A stretch of DNA of 24,810 bases from the NCBI GenBank assembly GCA_947375085.1, contig CANCEQ010000017.1, forward strand, positions 1-24,810, read 5' to 3'. This stretch comes from Flavobacteriales bacterium. GTDB taxonomy: Bacteria; Bacteroidota; Bacteroidia; Flavobacteriales; Crocinitomicaceae. Below, in pieces: positions 1 through 7,747 of the stretch. The position numbers were made by a program, and so were the translations under genes. Below the pieces are notes generated by a model. It saw nothing but the letters and a program-made list of their open reading frames with translations. It had not been told where the DNA came from and did no database searches. Each line of letters begins with the position of its first letter. Position 1 is the stretch's first letter.

Positions 1-22
1 ATGTCTAAACAAAGACTTTTAC

Positions 23-30
23 TACTTTTG
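23..30 (+). promoter_or_regulatory. Possible -7 promoter box next to the first gene
   Basis: TACTTTTG matches the Bacteroidota -7 consensus TAnnTTTG exactly. The -33 element would lie at or beyond the window edge and cannot be checked. The box ends only 4 nt before the ATG at 35, so transcription would start at about the initiation codon. Either the mRNA is leaderless, or translation starts further in, or the match is chance. Confidence 0.25.
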
Positions 31-34
31 CGCT

Positions 35-601
35 ATGAAATGGATTGGAGAACGTATTAGTTTTGTTGAGGATAAGGAGAAATCAACATTTGTTATTTAC
101 CCAACGTCTGAAACGTGGATAAAAGGTTTGATGGGAGCTTGGTGCGCAATGTGGTTAGTAATCGGATTAACAACAATTTGGTATACATTGACGCATAAAA
201 TGACAGATCAAGAAAACATCATCATAGTTGTCTTTCTTTCTTTTTGGGTGTATTATGCATCTAAAGTAGGGAGATCTTTTTTCTGGATTTTATGGGGGAA
301 AGAATTGGTTAAAGTAAACGAAGCTGCCCTTTTTTACAAACGTTCAATTAAACAATTCGGAAAATCTACTCCTTATTATTTAGAAAATATCAAGAAAATT
401 AGAATGTACCAACCAAAAGAAAATTCACTTCAAGCGGTTTGGGAAACTTCTCCTTGGGTAAGAGGAGGGGAGCGTTTAGAATTTGATTACCTAGGAAAAA
501 CGATTCGTTTTGGTAGAAAGTTAAATGAAAAAGATGCGAAATTGTTTTTTAATGTATTGACAAAGAAAGTCGAAGAGCGCTTGAGAAAGGTAAAGAATTG
601 A
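35..601 (+). CDS. Two-helix membrane protein with PH-like cytosolic tail, function unknown
   Basis: I do not recognise a named family. The 188-aa product has a short charged N-terminus, two hydrophobic helices (about residues 32-52 and 60-86) and a soluble C-terminal half. The tail is lysine-rich. Its pattern ERLEFDYLGKTIRFG followed by KLNEKDAKLFFNVL resembles the last strand and helix of small bacterial PH-like domains that sit behind paired transmembrane helices. That resemblance is inference from pattern only. The ATG at 35 is used because the membrane segments follow it directly. The nearest later start, Met33, would cut into helix 1. The gene is convergent with the next one, with only 10 nt between the stop codons and no clear terminator. 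An inner-membrane location is likely. Confidence 0.7.
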   Translation: MKWIGERISFVEDKEKSTFVIYPTSETWIKGLMGAWCAMWLVIGLTTIWYTLTHKMTDQENIIIVVFLSFWVYYASKVGRSFFWILWGKELVKVNEAALFYKRSIKQFGKSTPYYLENIKKIRMYQPKENSLQAVWETSPWVRGGERLEFDYLGKTIRFGRKLNEKDAKLFFNVLTKKVEERLRKVKN

Positions 602-611
602 TTTTTTATAG

Positions 612-1046
612 TTAAAACTCCTTCTCCATCAAATAATGCTGAAGTACATCAAATAATTTATAAGACTCTCCTATTAGTTTGTAATTCAGTTTTTTATAAA
701 ATTCAACAGCGTAATCTCTTGCGTGAAGAATCATTTTTTTATTTCCGTTTTTGATGGCTTTTTCTTCAATGGCTTGCATTAAAAGTTTACCATATCCTTT
801 TCCTTGTATTTCGGAGTCAACTGCAACGAAGCGAACTTGACAAATAGTAGGTTCAATAATATCCAATCGAGCAATTGCTTTTAATACCTGGTTTTCATAG
901 AAAGCAAAATGTTCACCCGAACTGTCCCCTTCATTTTTTTCGCTTCCTCTTGGTTTAATTAAAGGCTTTCGTAAAACTCTATAACGTAAATCATAATAAT
1001 CAAGCCATTCTTGATCTGTTTTTGGAGAGCGAATTTCTATTCCCAT
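612..1046 (-). CDS. GNAT-family N-acetyltransferase
   Basis: This 144-aa single-domain protein should transfer an acetyl group from acetyl-CoA to an amine; the substrate cannot be read from sequence. The acetyl-CoA-binding motif A is clear: strand VRFVAVD at 71-77, then QGKGYG at 81-86, matching the family's Q/R-x-x-G-x-G/A loop. A late tyrosine, Tyr117 in EFYKKLNYKLIGE, is at the usual position of the GNAT general-acid Tyr. Length is normal for a minimal GNAT. Its first 10 nt overlap the end of the upstream CoA-transferase gene, so translation is probably coupled and it is the last gene of the cluster. A cytoplasmic location is expected. Confidence 0.85.
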   Translation of the reverse strand: MGIEIRSPKTDQEWLDYYDLRYRVLRKPLIKPRGSEKNEGDSSGEHFAFYENQVLKAIARLDIIEPTICQVRFVAVDSEIQGKGYGKLLMQAIEEKAIKNGNKKMILHARDYAVEFYKKLNYKLIGESYKLFDVLQHYLMEKEF

Positions 1047-2095
1047 TTAAAAGCGATAGATGAGACACGTTTGGTTTTATAGCCTAAATTATCTTCTTCT
1101 AAAATAGATTTTTGTAAATCTTTGTTTTCAAATACTTCCGCTAAATTTTTCACTTTTCCAGCAGGAACATTTTGTTTGAGCATTTCAGTCAAAATAGCTT
1201 CTGTTGAAAGATCTTTTATTTTCTCTTGAAGAATTTCTTGAAGTTCAGTTCTATTTACAACTCTTGATTGATTGTTATTGAATTTTGAGTTTTCTGGTAA
1301 TTGACTTAAAGATAAGTAATTACACAGTTTTTTAAAATGAGTATCACTTCCTATAGCGAATGTGATGAGGTCTTTTTCTTTTGTTTCAAATAACTCACCG
1401 TAAGGAGCGATGTTTGGATGTAAGCTTCCAATACGTTGAGGGATGTGATTGTTCATCAAATAATTGGAAGCTTGATTTACCAAACTAGCTACTGCAGCAT
1501 CATAGAGTGAAACGCTTACAGTTGAAGCTTTACCTGTCGTTTTTAATTTCAATAAAGCGATTAGTAATCCTTCTTTTAAGTGATGAGCAGCTAATACATC
1601 AATCAAAGCGACAGGCATTTTTACTGGACCGCTTTCAGGAGTTCCATTCATTGACATAAAACCTGTTTCAGCCTGAAGTATTAAATCATACGCAACACGA
1701 TCGCTGTCTTTTCCAAAACCATTTATTTTACCAATAATTAGTCCTGGATTACATCTTCTTAAAGTAGCGTCTTCGATACCTAGTTTTTCTTCATCTCCAT
1801 TTTTGAAGTTCGAAATTAAAATATCTGCTACTTTAATTAATTCTTTGAACTGTTTTAAATCGTGTGCATCCTTTAAATTTAATTGGATGTATTTTTTTCC
1901 ATAATTTACACTCGAAAAGTAAGCTGAAATGGGAGAATTTTTATCTTCTGATGGCAGTTTCCAAGTTCTAGTAACATCATAATTAGATGCGTTTTCAACT
2001 TTGATAACAGTTGCCCCAAGTTCAGCGAAAAATGTACCGACCGATGGTCCAGCTAGAACAGTTGACGTATCTACTATAATTAATTTAGAAAACAT
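1037..2095 (-). CDS. CaiB/BaiF family (class III) CoA-transferase
   Basis: Class III CoA-transferases move CoA between carboxylic acids through an aspartyl-CoA thioester. Family landmarks are present in order: an N-terminal nucleotide-fold start with VLAGPSVGTFFAELGATVIK (13-32), NYGKKYIQLNLK (64-75), ADILISNF (90-97), and the catalytic segment AYDLILQAETG with the predicted nucleophile Asp137. ALIDVLAAHH follows near 163-172. At 352 aa it is slightly shorter than the usual 380-430, mostly in the C-terminal part. The substrate is unknown; the family includes alpha-methylacyl-CoA racemase-like members as well as carnitine, formate and aromatic acid transferases. It starts 12 nt after the dioxygenase gene and overlaps the GNAT gene. 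Confidence 0.88.
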   Translation of the reverse strand: MFSKLIIVDTSTVLAGPSVGTFFAELGATVIKVENASNYDVTRTWKLPSEDKNSPISAYFSSVNYGKKYIQLNLKDAHDLKQFKELIKVADILISNFKNGDEEKLGIEDATLRRCNPGLIIGKINGFGKDSDRVAYDLILQAETGFMSMNGTPESGPVKMPVALIDVLAAHHLKEGLLIALLKLKTTGKASTVSVSLYDAAVASLVNQASNYLMNNHIPQRIGSLHPNIAPYGELFETKEKDLITFAIGSDTHFKKLCNYLSLSQLPENSKFNNNQSRVVNRTELQEILQEKIKDLSTEAILTEMLKQNVPAGKVKNLAEVFENKDLQKSILEEDNLGYKTKRVSSIAFKWE

Positions 2096-2107
2096 AATGT
2101 GACAGTT

Positions 2108-2989
2108 TTAGCCTATTTTAACTGAAGTCATAGTCAAAGAACCAGCAACCAATTTGTCATTGAAAAATTGAATAGAATCGTCTTTTTCTTGAAGTCCGAG
2201 TGTGTATAATAATGGATAATAATGATCTGGTGTAGGGATTGCTAAAAGAGCAGAAGAACTCAACTTTTCATATTGAATTAACGCTTGATGATCGTTGCTT
2301 TCAATTTTCTTTTTGAAAATATCATTCATCTCAATCGCCCAATCGAATCCATAATTAGGAGTATTCATTTTATCCCAAGCAATTTTGCCTAGATTATGAA
2401 CCATATTTCCGCTTCCGATTATTAGGACTCCTTTTTTTCGAAGTTCACTAATTTCTTTTGCTAGTTCATAATGGTAATTACCCGGTTTATTGTAATCAAT
2501 ACTTAATTGAAGAACTGGAATATCAGCTTCGGGATACATTTGTTTTACTATTGACCAAGTTCCATGATCCAATCCCCAATCATGATCTAATCCTACAGAA
2601 GTAGAAGTGATTAATTTTGAAGTTTCTAAAGCAAGAGCGGGATCTCCAGGAGCAGGATAAACAGCTTCACTTAATTCACGAGGAAATCCACCAAAATCAT
2701 GAATTGTTTTTGGAAAATCCATTGCAGTAACAAATGTACCTCTTGTTAGCCAGTGCGCTGAAATACAAAGTACTGCTTTCGGTTTTTCAATTTCTGAAGC
2801 TAATTTTTTCCAATAGGTAGAAAATTCATTGGTTTCAATAGCATTCATCGGAGAGCCGTGACCTACAAATAGAACCGGCATTTTTTTTTCAAATTTTTCT
2901 TTTGTATCCAGAAAAATATTTAGTGCACCTATTGATCCTACTGTCATAACACCTCCAGAAATAGTTTTAATAAATTGTGAGCGAAGCAT
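2108..2989 (-). CDS. ygiD: LigB-type extradiol dioxygenase, 4,5-DOPA dioxygenase (YgiD/DODA) family, with N-terminal leader
   Basis: The family opens catechol-type rings next to the two hydroxyls using a single metal ion. All four expected metal/active-site histidines are visible: His44 (FVGHGSP), His79 (CISAHW), His198 (NMVHNLG) and His256 (TPDHYYPLL). The conserved DFGGFP (98-103), YPAPGDP (111-117) and GLDHGTWS (139-146) are also present. At 293 aa it is longer than the E. coli protein. The extra ~35 residues hold a hydrophobic stretch (about 8-27) resembling a weak Tat-type leader, but the twin arginine is missing (LRSQFIK). It may be periplasmic, membrane-tethered or cytosolic. It starts 1 nt after the haem lipoprotein gene. 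The natural substrate is unproven; the symbol denotes family membership. Confidence 0.85.
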   Translation of the reverse strand: MLRSQFIKTISGGVMTVGSIGALNIFLDTKEKFEKKMPVLFVGHGSPMNAIETNEFSTYWKKLASEIEKPKAVLCISAHWLTRGTFVTAMDFPKTIHDFGGFPRELSEAVYPAPGDPALALETSKLITSTSVGLDHDWGLDHGTWSIVKQMYPEADIPVLQLSIDYNKPGNYHYELAKEISELRKKGVLIIGSGNMVHNLGKIAWDKMNTPNYGFDWAIEMNDIFKKKIESNDHQALIQYEKLSSSALLAIPTPDHYYPLLYTLGLQEKDDSIQFFNDKLVAGSLTMTSVKIG

Positions 2990-2990
2990 T

Positions 2991-3281
2991 TTATTTTTTA
3001 GCTCCAGCTAAAACGTAAGCTAAAATCAAACTTTCTTTTGTAGCGTCAATTTTTGCTTTTTTTGCCATCGGTGGAACTTCATGTCTCCATTGTTTTTCTG
3101 TAAATTCAGAAGGAGCAAAAGATTTATGGCATTGAACGCAGTTTGCAGCGTATAATAATTTTCCTTGAGCAATTTCTTCAGCTGTAGCTACTTTCGTTTC
3201 TTTAGTTGTAACCGGTTCAACCGTTTTTTGAGAACAAGATGCTAATAAAAACAATCCTGCTATAAAAGTTATTTTTTTCAT
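2991..3281 (-). CDS. Mono-haem c-type cytochrome lipoprotein
   Basis: This 96-aa product starts with a lipoprotein signal peptide. The lipobox LLASC predicts lipidation of Cys16, so the mature protein should be membrane-anchored in the periplasm. A low-complexity Lys/Thr/Glu linker follows, then a compact cytochrome domain with one haem-binding CVQCH (48-52) and a possible axial Met72 in VPPMAKKAKID. The C-terminal helix ESLILAYVLAGAKK is typical of small class I cytochromes. A role in electron transfer is inferred from the haem site only. It is the first gene of the tight cytochrome/dioxygenase/CoA-transferase/GNAT group, 28 nt after the RlpA-like gene. Confidence 0.85.
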   Translation of the reverse strand: MKKITFIAGLFLLASCSQKTVEPVTTKETKVATAEEIAQGKLLYAANCVQCHKSFAPSEFTEKQWRHEVPPMAKKAKIDATKESLILAYVLAGAKK

Positions 3282-3309
3282 TATGATAGTTTTTATTAAA
3301 GTTACTAAA

Positions 3310-3672
3310 CTATTTGGAATTAGCGACCAATTCTACCTTAACTTTTGCACTTCCATTTCGGACAAAATTTAAATGATTTGCTGCTTTTAAACTGACATCA
3401 ATTACATGCCCAGAAGATTTATGTAAACGATCATTTACTTTTACAACAATTGAAGAGTCATTTGATAAATTGGTTACTTTTACAAATGTTCCAAGAGCCA
3501 ATGTTTTATGAGCTGCAGTTAAATTTTCTTGCGAAAAAACTTCACCTGAACTTGTTCTTCTACCGTTAAATTTACTTGAGTAAAAACAAGCTTTACCTGT
3601 TTCAAAATACTTCTCTTCAAATTTTAAACTTAATGTTAAAATAAAAAGGAGAATGATTATACTAAACTTCAT
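3310..3672 (-). CDS. RlpA-like double-psi beta-barrel protein (septal ring / peptidoglycan-associated family)
   Basis: The 120-aa product has a hydrophobic signal sequence (MKFSIIILLFILTLS) followed by a single RlpA-like domain. Landmarks are TGKACFYSSKFNGRRTSSGE (25-44), LTAAHKTLALGT (51-62), VKVNDR with Asp81, and VIDVSLKAANHL (90-101). The AAH, NDR and IDxS positions match catalytic/structural residues of RlpA lytic transglycosylases. No SPOR domain is present, so this is a minimal form, and lytic activity is inferred. I chose the ATG at 3672. The longer frame opens with a TTG at 3693, which lies inside a perfect -7 promoter box. It may form a transcription unit with the cytochrome gene 28 nt downstream. 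Confidence 0.83.
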   Translation of the reverse strand: MKFSIIILLFILTLSLKFEEKYFETGKACFYSSKFNGRRTSSGEVFSQENLTAAHKTLALGTFVKVTNLSNDSSIVVKVNDRLHKSSGHVIDVSLKAANHLNFVRNGSAKVKVELVANSK

Positions 3673-3690
3673 TACTACTATTTTAGTCAA

Positions 3691-3698
3691 CAAAATTA
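3691..3698 (-). promoter_or_regulatory. Candidate -7 promoter box for the RlpA-like gene
   Basis: Read on the minus strand the sequence is TAATTTTG, an exact match to the Bacteroidota -7 consensus TAnnTTTG. It is placed to start transcription about 10-15 nt before the ATG at 3672. No good -33 TTG was found at the usual distance, so support is moderate. If real, it rules out translation from the TTG at 3693. Confidence 0.4.
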
Positions 3699-3760
3699 GA
3701 ATATATCATTTGAGTTCTCTAATTATTTAAGTAAGATTAACAATTCAATTGTTTAGAATA

Positions 3761-6700
3761 TTAAATTTTCGTGATAAATCCGACTTTATCAATAGGAGTT
3801 CCATCCATTAATGTTCCTTTGATGATATAAAAATATACGCCTTCAGCACATTGCTCTTTGTTCATGTTTTGACCATCCCAAATAATAATTCCAGTTGAAT
3901 TTGTCTTTTCATATACTACGTTATCCCAACGATTAACGATTGTGATATCGAAAGTTTTAAATAAATCATGGAAAAAAGTGAAAACATCATTAATTCCGTC
4001 ACCATTTGGAGTGAAAACATTTGCCACGGAGAAATCTCCTTTCACATTGATAGGAATTTTCAACGTACTTACGCATCCATTTGTATCAATAACGGTTAAA
4101 GATGTTTGATAGATGTATGGGAAATTATAGGTGAAATTAACATTTGCATCTGAAGAGTTTGATTGTGTTGTGCTATCAAAATCACCAAATTTCCAATACC
4201 AGCTAATAATAGGAGCTGTGAAAATAGATTGATCATCAAAAACTACCGCTTCACCTGTTTTTCCTTCATTTGGAGTAATTGTATAATGCGCATGTGTTTC
4301 ATTTGGAACAGAAAATGCGGTCATTGGATAGTCAACTGTACAATTGTTTATATCATAAATTGTCAGAGTAGGTGTGTACGTTCCTGCTAAAGGGTAATCA
4401 TGTTCAATTGGCGTAACTGATGATGAAGAACCATCACCAAAATTCCAAATTAAATGATCAATTGATTTAGAGTTTAATGTATCAAAGTGAAATAAGTTGT
4501 CACATATTGTTCCTATAGAATCAAATTTAATTTTTGTACTTGGACCGCCAATTGTTAAATAATCAACTAATATCGTATCATCTTTACAGCCATATTGATC
4601 AATCATGTTAAGAGAAGCAGTATATGTATTTGCATAAATGTAAACGTTTTGTGGAGCTACAAGAGCCGATACTTTTCCATCACCAAAGACCCAATTGTAA
4701 CTTGGAGTAGATCCTATGTATTTAGAATTGTTCGTCATTGTAGCAAATACAGGAGGACAAGAGAAAACTTTGTCACTATTTGTTGCTGCACCAGTAAAAC
4801 TAGGTTTAAAGTCAGCTTTAGGTAATGAAATTGTTAAAGGATTATTTATACTATCCTTGCAACCATGAATATCAGTAGCAACTAATTTGATTGTATGATC
4901 TACTTTGTTGTTTGGAGCGTTACTATTTTCAGTGAATAAAAAATTTGAAGAAGGACTAACTATATTGTCAATGTACCATTTATATGTATTATTTCCTGAA
5001 CTTAAATTGACAGGAGAGATAGATGTTTTGTTGCATATTATTGGGGTTATTGAAAATTGGGCAGTTGGTTTTGATACATTTATGAATTTGGTAATAGTAT
5101 CTGAAATACATCCAAATCCATCAGTAGCTATTAATTTAATTGAATCTCTATAGTTTCCGGAATTGGTGAAATTAAATTGTGTTGTTGCATTAATTGAATT
5201 TGTTGTTTGAGTTCCTGTACCTCTAGGCATTATCCATTTAAAACTTGAAAATGTAGGAAAACCATTTCCTACAGCTTTTGATGTGTTTTTAAAAATAACC
5301 AAAGCAGGACCACAAGTGTCTACAGGGTATTTTATATTTGCAGCAGGTAATTCATAAACTATTAAAGGTAAAGTTTTGGTTGCAGAACATTGAACATTAT
5401 TAGTAGCGGTCATCGTTACTGGGAAAGTACTAGAAGAGGTATATTTATAACTAACGTTTGGGATTCCGTTTCCGAGCGTATTGTTACCGTCCCCCATATC
5501 ATAAATGTAGCTAACAATAGGGAAACCAGAGGCAGGCATCGAAGTCGAATTTCCTGTCATTGTTACAGTTCCATTTTTACAAATTGCTGCAGCAGAAAGT
5601 GTAAAGTCTGGAATTACTTTTGAAATGGTTATATCTTTGAAAATACTATCTAGACAACCTGTTGTGAAATTTTGTACTACTTGCCATATTCTATAGGTTC
5701 CATAATCGGGATAGTTAAAACTACTATTTCCAGAGAATGATGAGTGATCATACGAATTAGAAGTAATAGTAGCTGAAGAATTTAGAGGGTCTCCCCATTT
5801 CCATATCATTTTAATATCGTCTCCTTGTCTTCCTAGAATTGCATTATCTGTTGCAGGAATGTTAACAGGGAAATTTGCAGGATTACAAACTTTTGAGGCC
5901 ATAAATTGGGCGATTGCAGGTTTTACAAAAACGGCGCTATCAATAATTTTAGTTTGTTCACATCCTCGAAAATTAACTTTTAAAGTTACTTTCATATATC
6001 CGGTATCTGCAGGATAACTGTATGTAGGGTCTTTTAATGCAGATGTTCCTTGTCCATTAGGATCACCAAACTTCCAATCATAGGTTACCTCATAAGGAAG
6101 GTATGGTTTAGAGATTACAGTTAAATTTGTAAATGCAACAGATTCACTATGGCCACAGATTATTTTAGGAGCATTTGAAAAATCAACCAAATCGATTTCT
6201 CCAACTCTTATCGTATCAATTAACGAAGTTGCTTCACATCCAGAAAGGGTTTTAATTTTTAATTTTACAGGGTATTTACCTGTTGTAAATGTATGTGAAG
6301 GAAATTGAACTGTTGAAGTAGTACCATCTCCAAAATCCCAATCCCATGAGCTAATTGGATCTGAAGCAGGGTTTATAGAATTTGAAAGGTCAAAAAGTGT
6401 TACGTTTAAAGCGGTACAACCACTTTTTGTAGAAGCACCAAAAAGAGCAACAGGAGGAGCCGTGTGTACATAATTAAAACGAATAGTATCATGCGAACAA
6501 CCATTTTTCCCAGTACCAGTCAATTTAACTGTGAAAAAACCATTTGTAGTGTATTTGTGAACTGGATTTTCATGAAGTGTAGCTTCATTGTATAAGGGGG
6601 AACCATCTCCGAAATCCCAAATGAAATTTGAACCACCAACGGTTGTATTCGTAAATGTAACATTCAAATCGACGCAACCACTTCTGACTGCTGCTGTAAA

Positions 6701-7525
6701 TGAAGGTTTAGGTAGAGGAACTACTACTAGGTTTTTTGTGATCGAATCTTTACAGCCACTAACTGTATTTTTAGCGACTAATTTTATAGGATAAGTTCCT
6801 GCAAGATTAAAAAATTGACTAGGGTTTTGAATTACCAAACTGTTTAAATTGCCAATTTTCCATAGCCAGTTATTTGCTCCGGCTGAAGATTGGTCTGTGA
6901 AATTTGCTATTGTACTAATACAAATTGAGTCAGGCATATTAAATTTCGCTGCGAAATTAGAGGCTGCTATTGTTTTACTTACAGTAGAAGCACATTTTGT
7001 TGTTGAATTGGTAACTGTTAAATCGATGGTGTAATTTCCTGCAGTAGCATAGGTTTCAGATGGAGGAGTAAAAAGAGTAGATGTTGTATTATTTGCTAAT
7101 TTCCAATTATAGGTAAAATTACTTCCTACATCAGATTGATTGGTGTAACTAGCGTTTACAGGTAGAGTACAGTTATTAGCGTTTATTAAAAATTGTGCAT
7201 TTGGGTTTGGATTGATTGTAATAGCAACTGATTGAGGGTTTTTATCTGTTTTTCCATTTTGATCAGTTATAATCAATAAAATATTATACGTATGAGCAAC
7301 TGGAAAACTAAATTTTGTTGTGGCACCTGTACCAGAATATCCATAATCAAAATTCCAAGTCCAACTAACAATTGGAGCTCCCCCTACGATTGATGTACTT
7401 GTAAAAGTAATTTCTTCTCCAACACAAGCAGTATAAGTTGAAGCTGTGAATTTAGATGTAGGATCTTGTGAAAAGCTAAAGAATGTAATGAAAATAGCAG
7501 TTACAAATAATATTATTTTAAACAT
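3761..7525 (-). CDS. Large PKD-repeat surface protein with T9SS type B (gliding-motility-associated) C-terminal domain
   Basis: The 1254-aa protein begins with a signal peptide (MFKIILFVTAIFITFFSFSQ). About 13 PKD/Ig-like repeats of roughly 80-95 aa follow. Recognisable PKD cores include WDFGDGS, WDFGDGT, WVFGDG, WNFGDGS and WKFGDF; several others keep only the W-x-(F/W/M)GD position or have lost it. Cysteines recur in many repeats. The last ~88 residues (from about 1167) are a type B T9SS signal: ANVFTPNGDGINDVF, then the WD-NVVYE and WDGQ strands, and GVYFYIIKG near the end. It should be exported by the T9SS and displayed on, or released from, the surface. An adhesin-like role is inferred. 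It is monocistronic: no PorP/SprF gene is adjacent, unlike the second type B protein of this window. Confidence 0.92.
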   Translation of the reverse strand: MFKIILFVTAIFITFFSFSQDPTSKFTASTYTACVGEEITFTSTSIVGGAPIVSWTWNFDYGYSGTGATTKFSFPVAHTYNILLIITDQNGKTDKNPQSVAITINPNPNAQFLINANNCTLPVNASYTNQSDVGSNFTYNWKLANNTTSTLFTPPSETYATAGNYTIDLTVTNSTTKCASTVSKTIAASNFAAKFNMPDSICISTIANFTDQSSAGANNWLWKIGNLNSLVIQNPSQFFNLAGTYPIKLVAKNTVSGCKDSITKNLVVVPLPKPSFTAAVRSGCVDLNVTFTNTTVGGSNFIWDFGDGSPLYNEATLHENPVHKYTTNGFFTVKLTGTGKNGCSHDTIRFNYVHTAPPVALFGASTKSGCTALNVTLFDLSNSINPASDPISSWDWDFGDGTTSTVQFPSHTFTTGKYPVKLKIKTLSGCEATSLIDTIRVGEIDLVDFSNAPKIICGHSESVAFTNLTVISKPYLPYEVTYDWKFGDPNGQGTSALKDPTYSYPADTGYMKVTLKVNFRGCEQTKIIDSAVFVKPAIAQFMASKVCNPANFPVNIPATDNAILGRQGDDIKMIWKWGDPLNSSATITSNSYDHSSFSGNSSFNYPDYGTYRIWQVVQNFTTGCLDSIFKDITISKVIPDFTLSAAAICKNGTVTMTGNSTSMPASGFPIVSYIYDMGDGNNTLGNGIPNVSYKYTSSSTFPVTMTATNNVQCSATKTLPLIVYELPAANIKYPVDTCGPALVIFKNTSKAVGNGFPTFSSFKWIMPRGTGTQTTNSINATTQFNFTNSGNYRDSIKLIATDGFGCISDTITKFINVSKPTAQFSITPIICNKTSISPVNLSSGNNTYKWYIDNIVSPSSNFLFTENSNAPNNKVDHTIKLVATDIHGCKDSINNPLTISLPKADFKPSFTGAATNSDKVFSCPPVFATMTNNSKYIGSTPSYNWVFGDGKVSALVAPQNVYIYANTYTASLNMIDQYGCKDDTILVDYLTIGGPSTKIKFDSIGTICDNLFHFDTLNSKSIDHLIWNFGDGSSSSVTPIEHDYPLAGTYTPTLTIYDINNCTVDYPMTAFSVPNETHAHYTITPNEGKTGEAVVFDDQSIFTAPIISWYWKFGDFDSTTQSNSSDANVNFTYNFPYIYQTSLTVIDTNGCVSTLKIPINVKGDFSVANVFTPNGDGINDVFTFFHDLFKTFDITIVNRWDNVVYEKTNSTGIIIWDGQNMNKEQCAEGVYFYIIKGTLMDGTPIDKVGFITKI

Positions 7526-7747
7526 AGTTTTTCGAATAAATTTAGTATCTAATTATAATAGAGTTAATTATGTTTTAATTAATGATTTACAGTTAGTTCT
7601 ATTATAAAACGAAGTGTAAAATTAGTATAAAATATTAATTTAGAAGCTTCTAAAGTTTACATTTTTTATTAATTAACATTTGTCGTTTTTAATTTCAAAA
7701 AGAACTTCAAATTATTCTTTAAATTTACGATTTCAAATAAGCAAAAT
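7526..7747. other. Divergent intergenic region between the PKD protein and tex
   Basis: This 222-bp, very AT-rich region must hold the promoters for both neighbours. TAAATTTA occurs at 7720-7727 on the plus strand, 7 of 8 positions of TAnnTTTG, about 20 nt before the tex ATG. No TTG lies at the usual distance from it. No convincing minus-strand promoter, riboswitch or RNA gene was seen. Confidence 0.4.

Noticed and set aside
3297..3330. Possible separate promoter for the haem lipoprotein (TAACTTTA with TTG upstream on the minus strand)
   Set aside because: The spacing between TTG and the -7-like box is about 23 nt and the box is imperfect; too weak to list.
3739..3753. Short palindrome AACAATT-C-AATTGTT downstream of the PKD gene
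   Set aside because: The loop is too small, the stem is only AT-rich and short, and no T-run follows on the minus strand, so it is not a credible terminator.
4163..7034. Several 60-80-codon plus-strand frames inside the PKD gene
   Set aside because: They are antisense shadows of a convincing repeat protein and show no signal peptide, domain or start context of their own.
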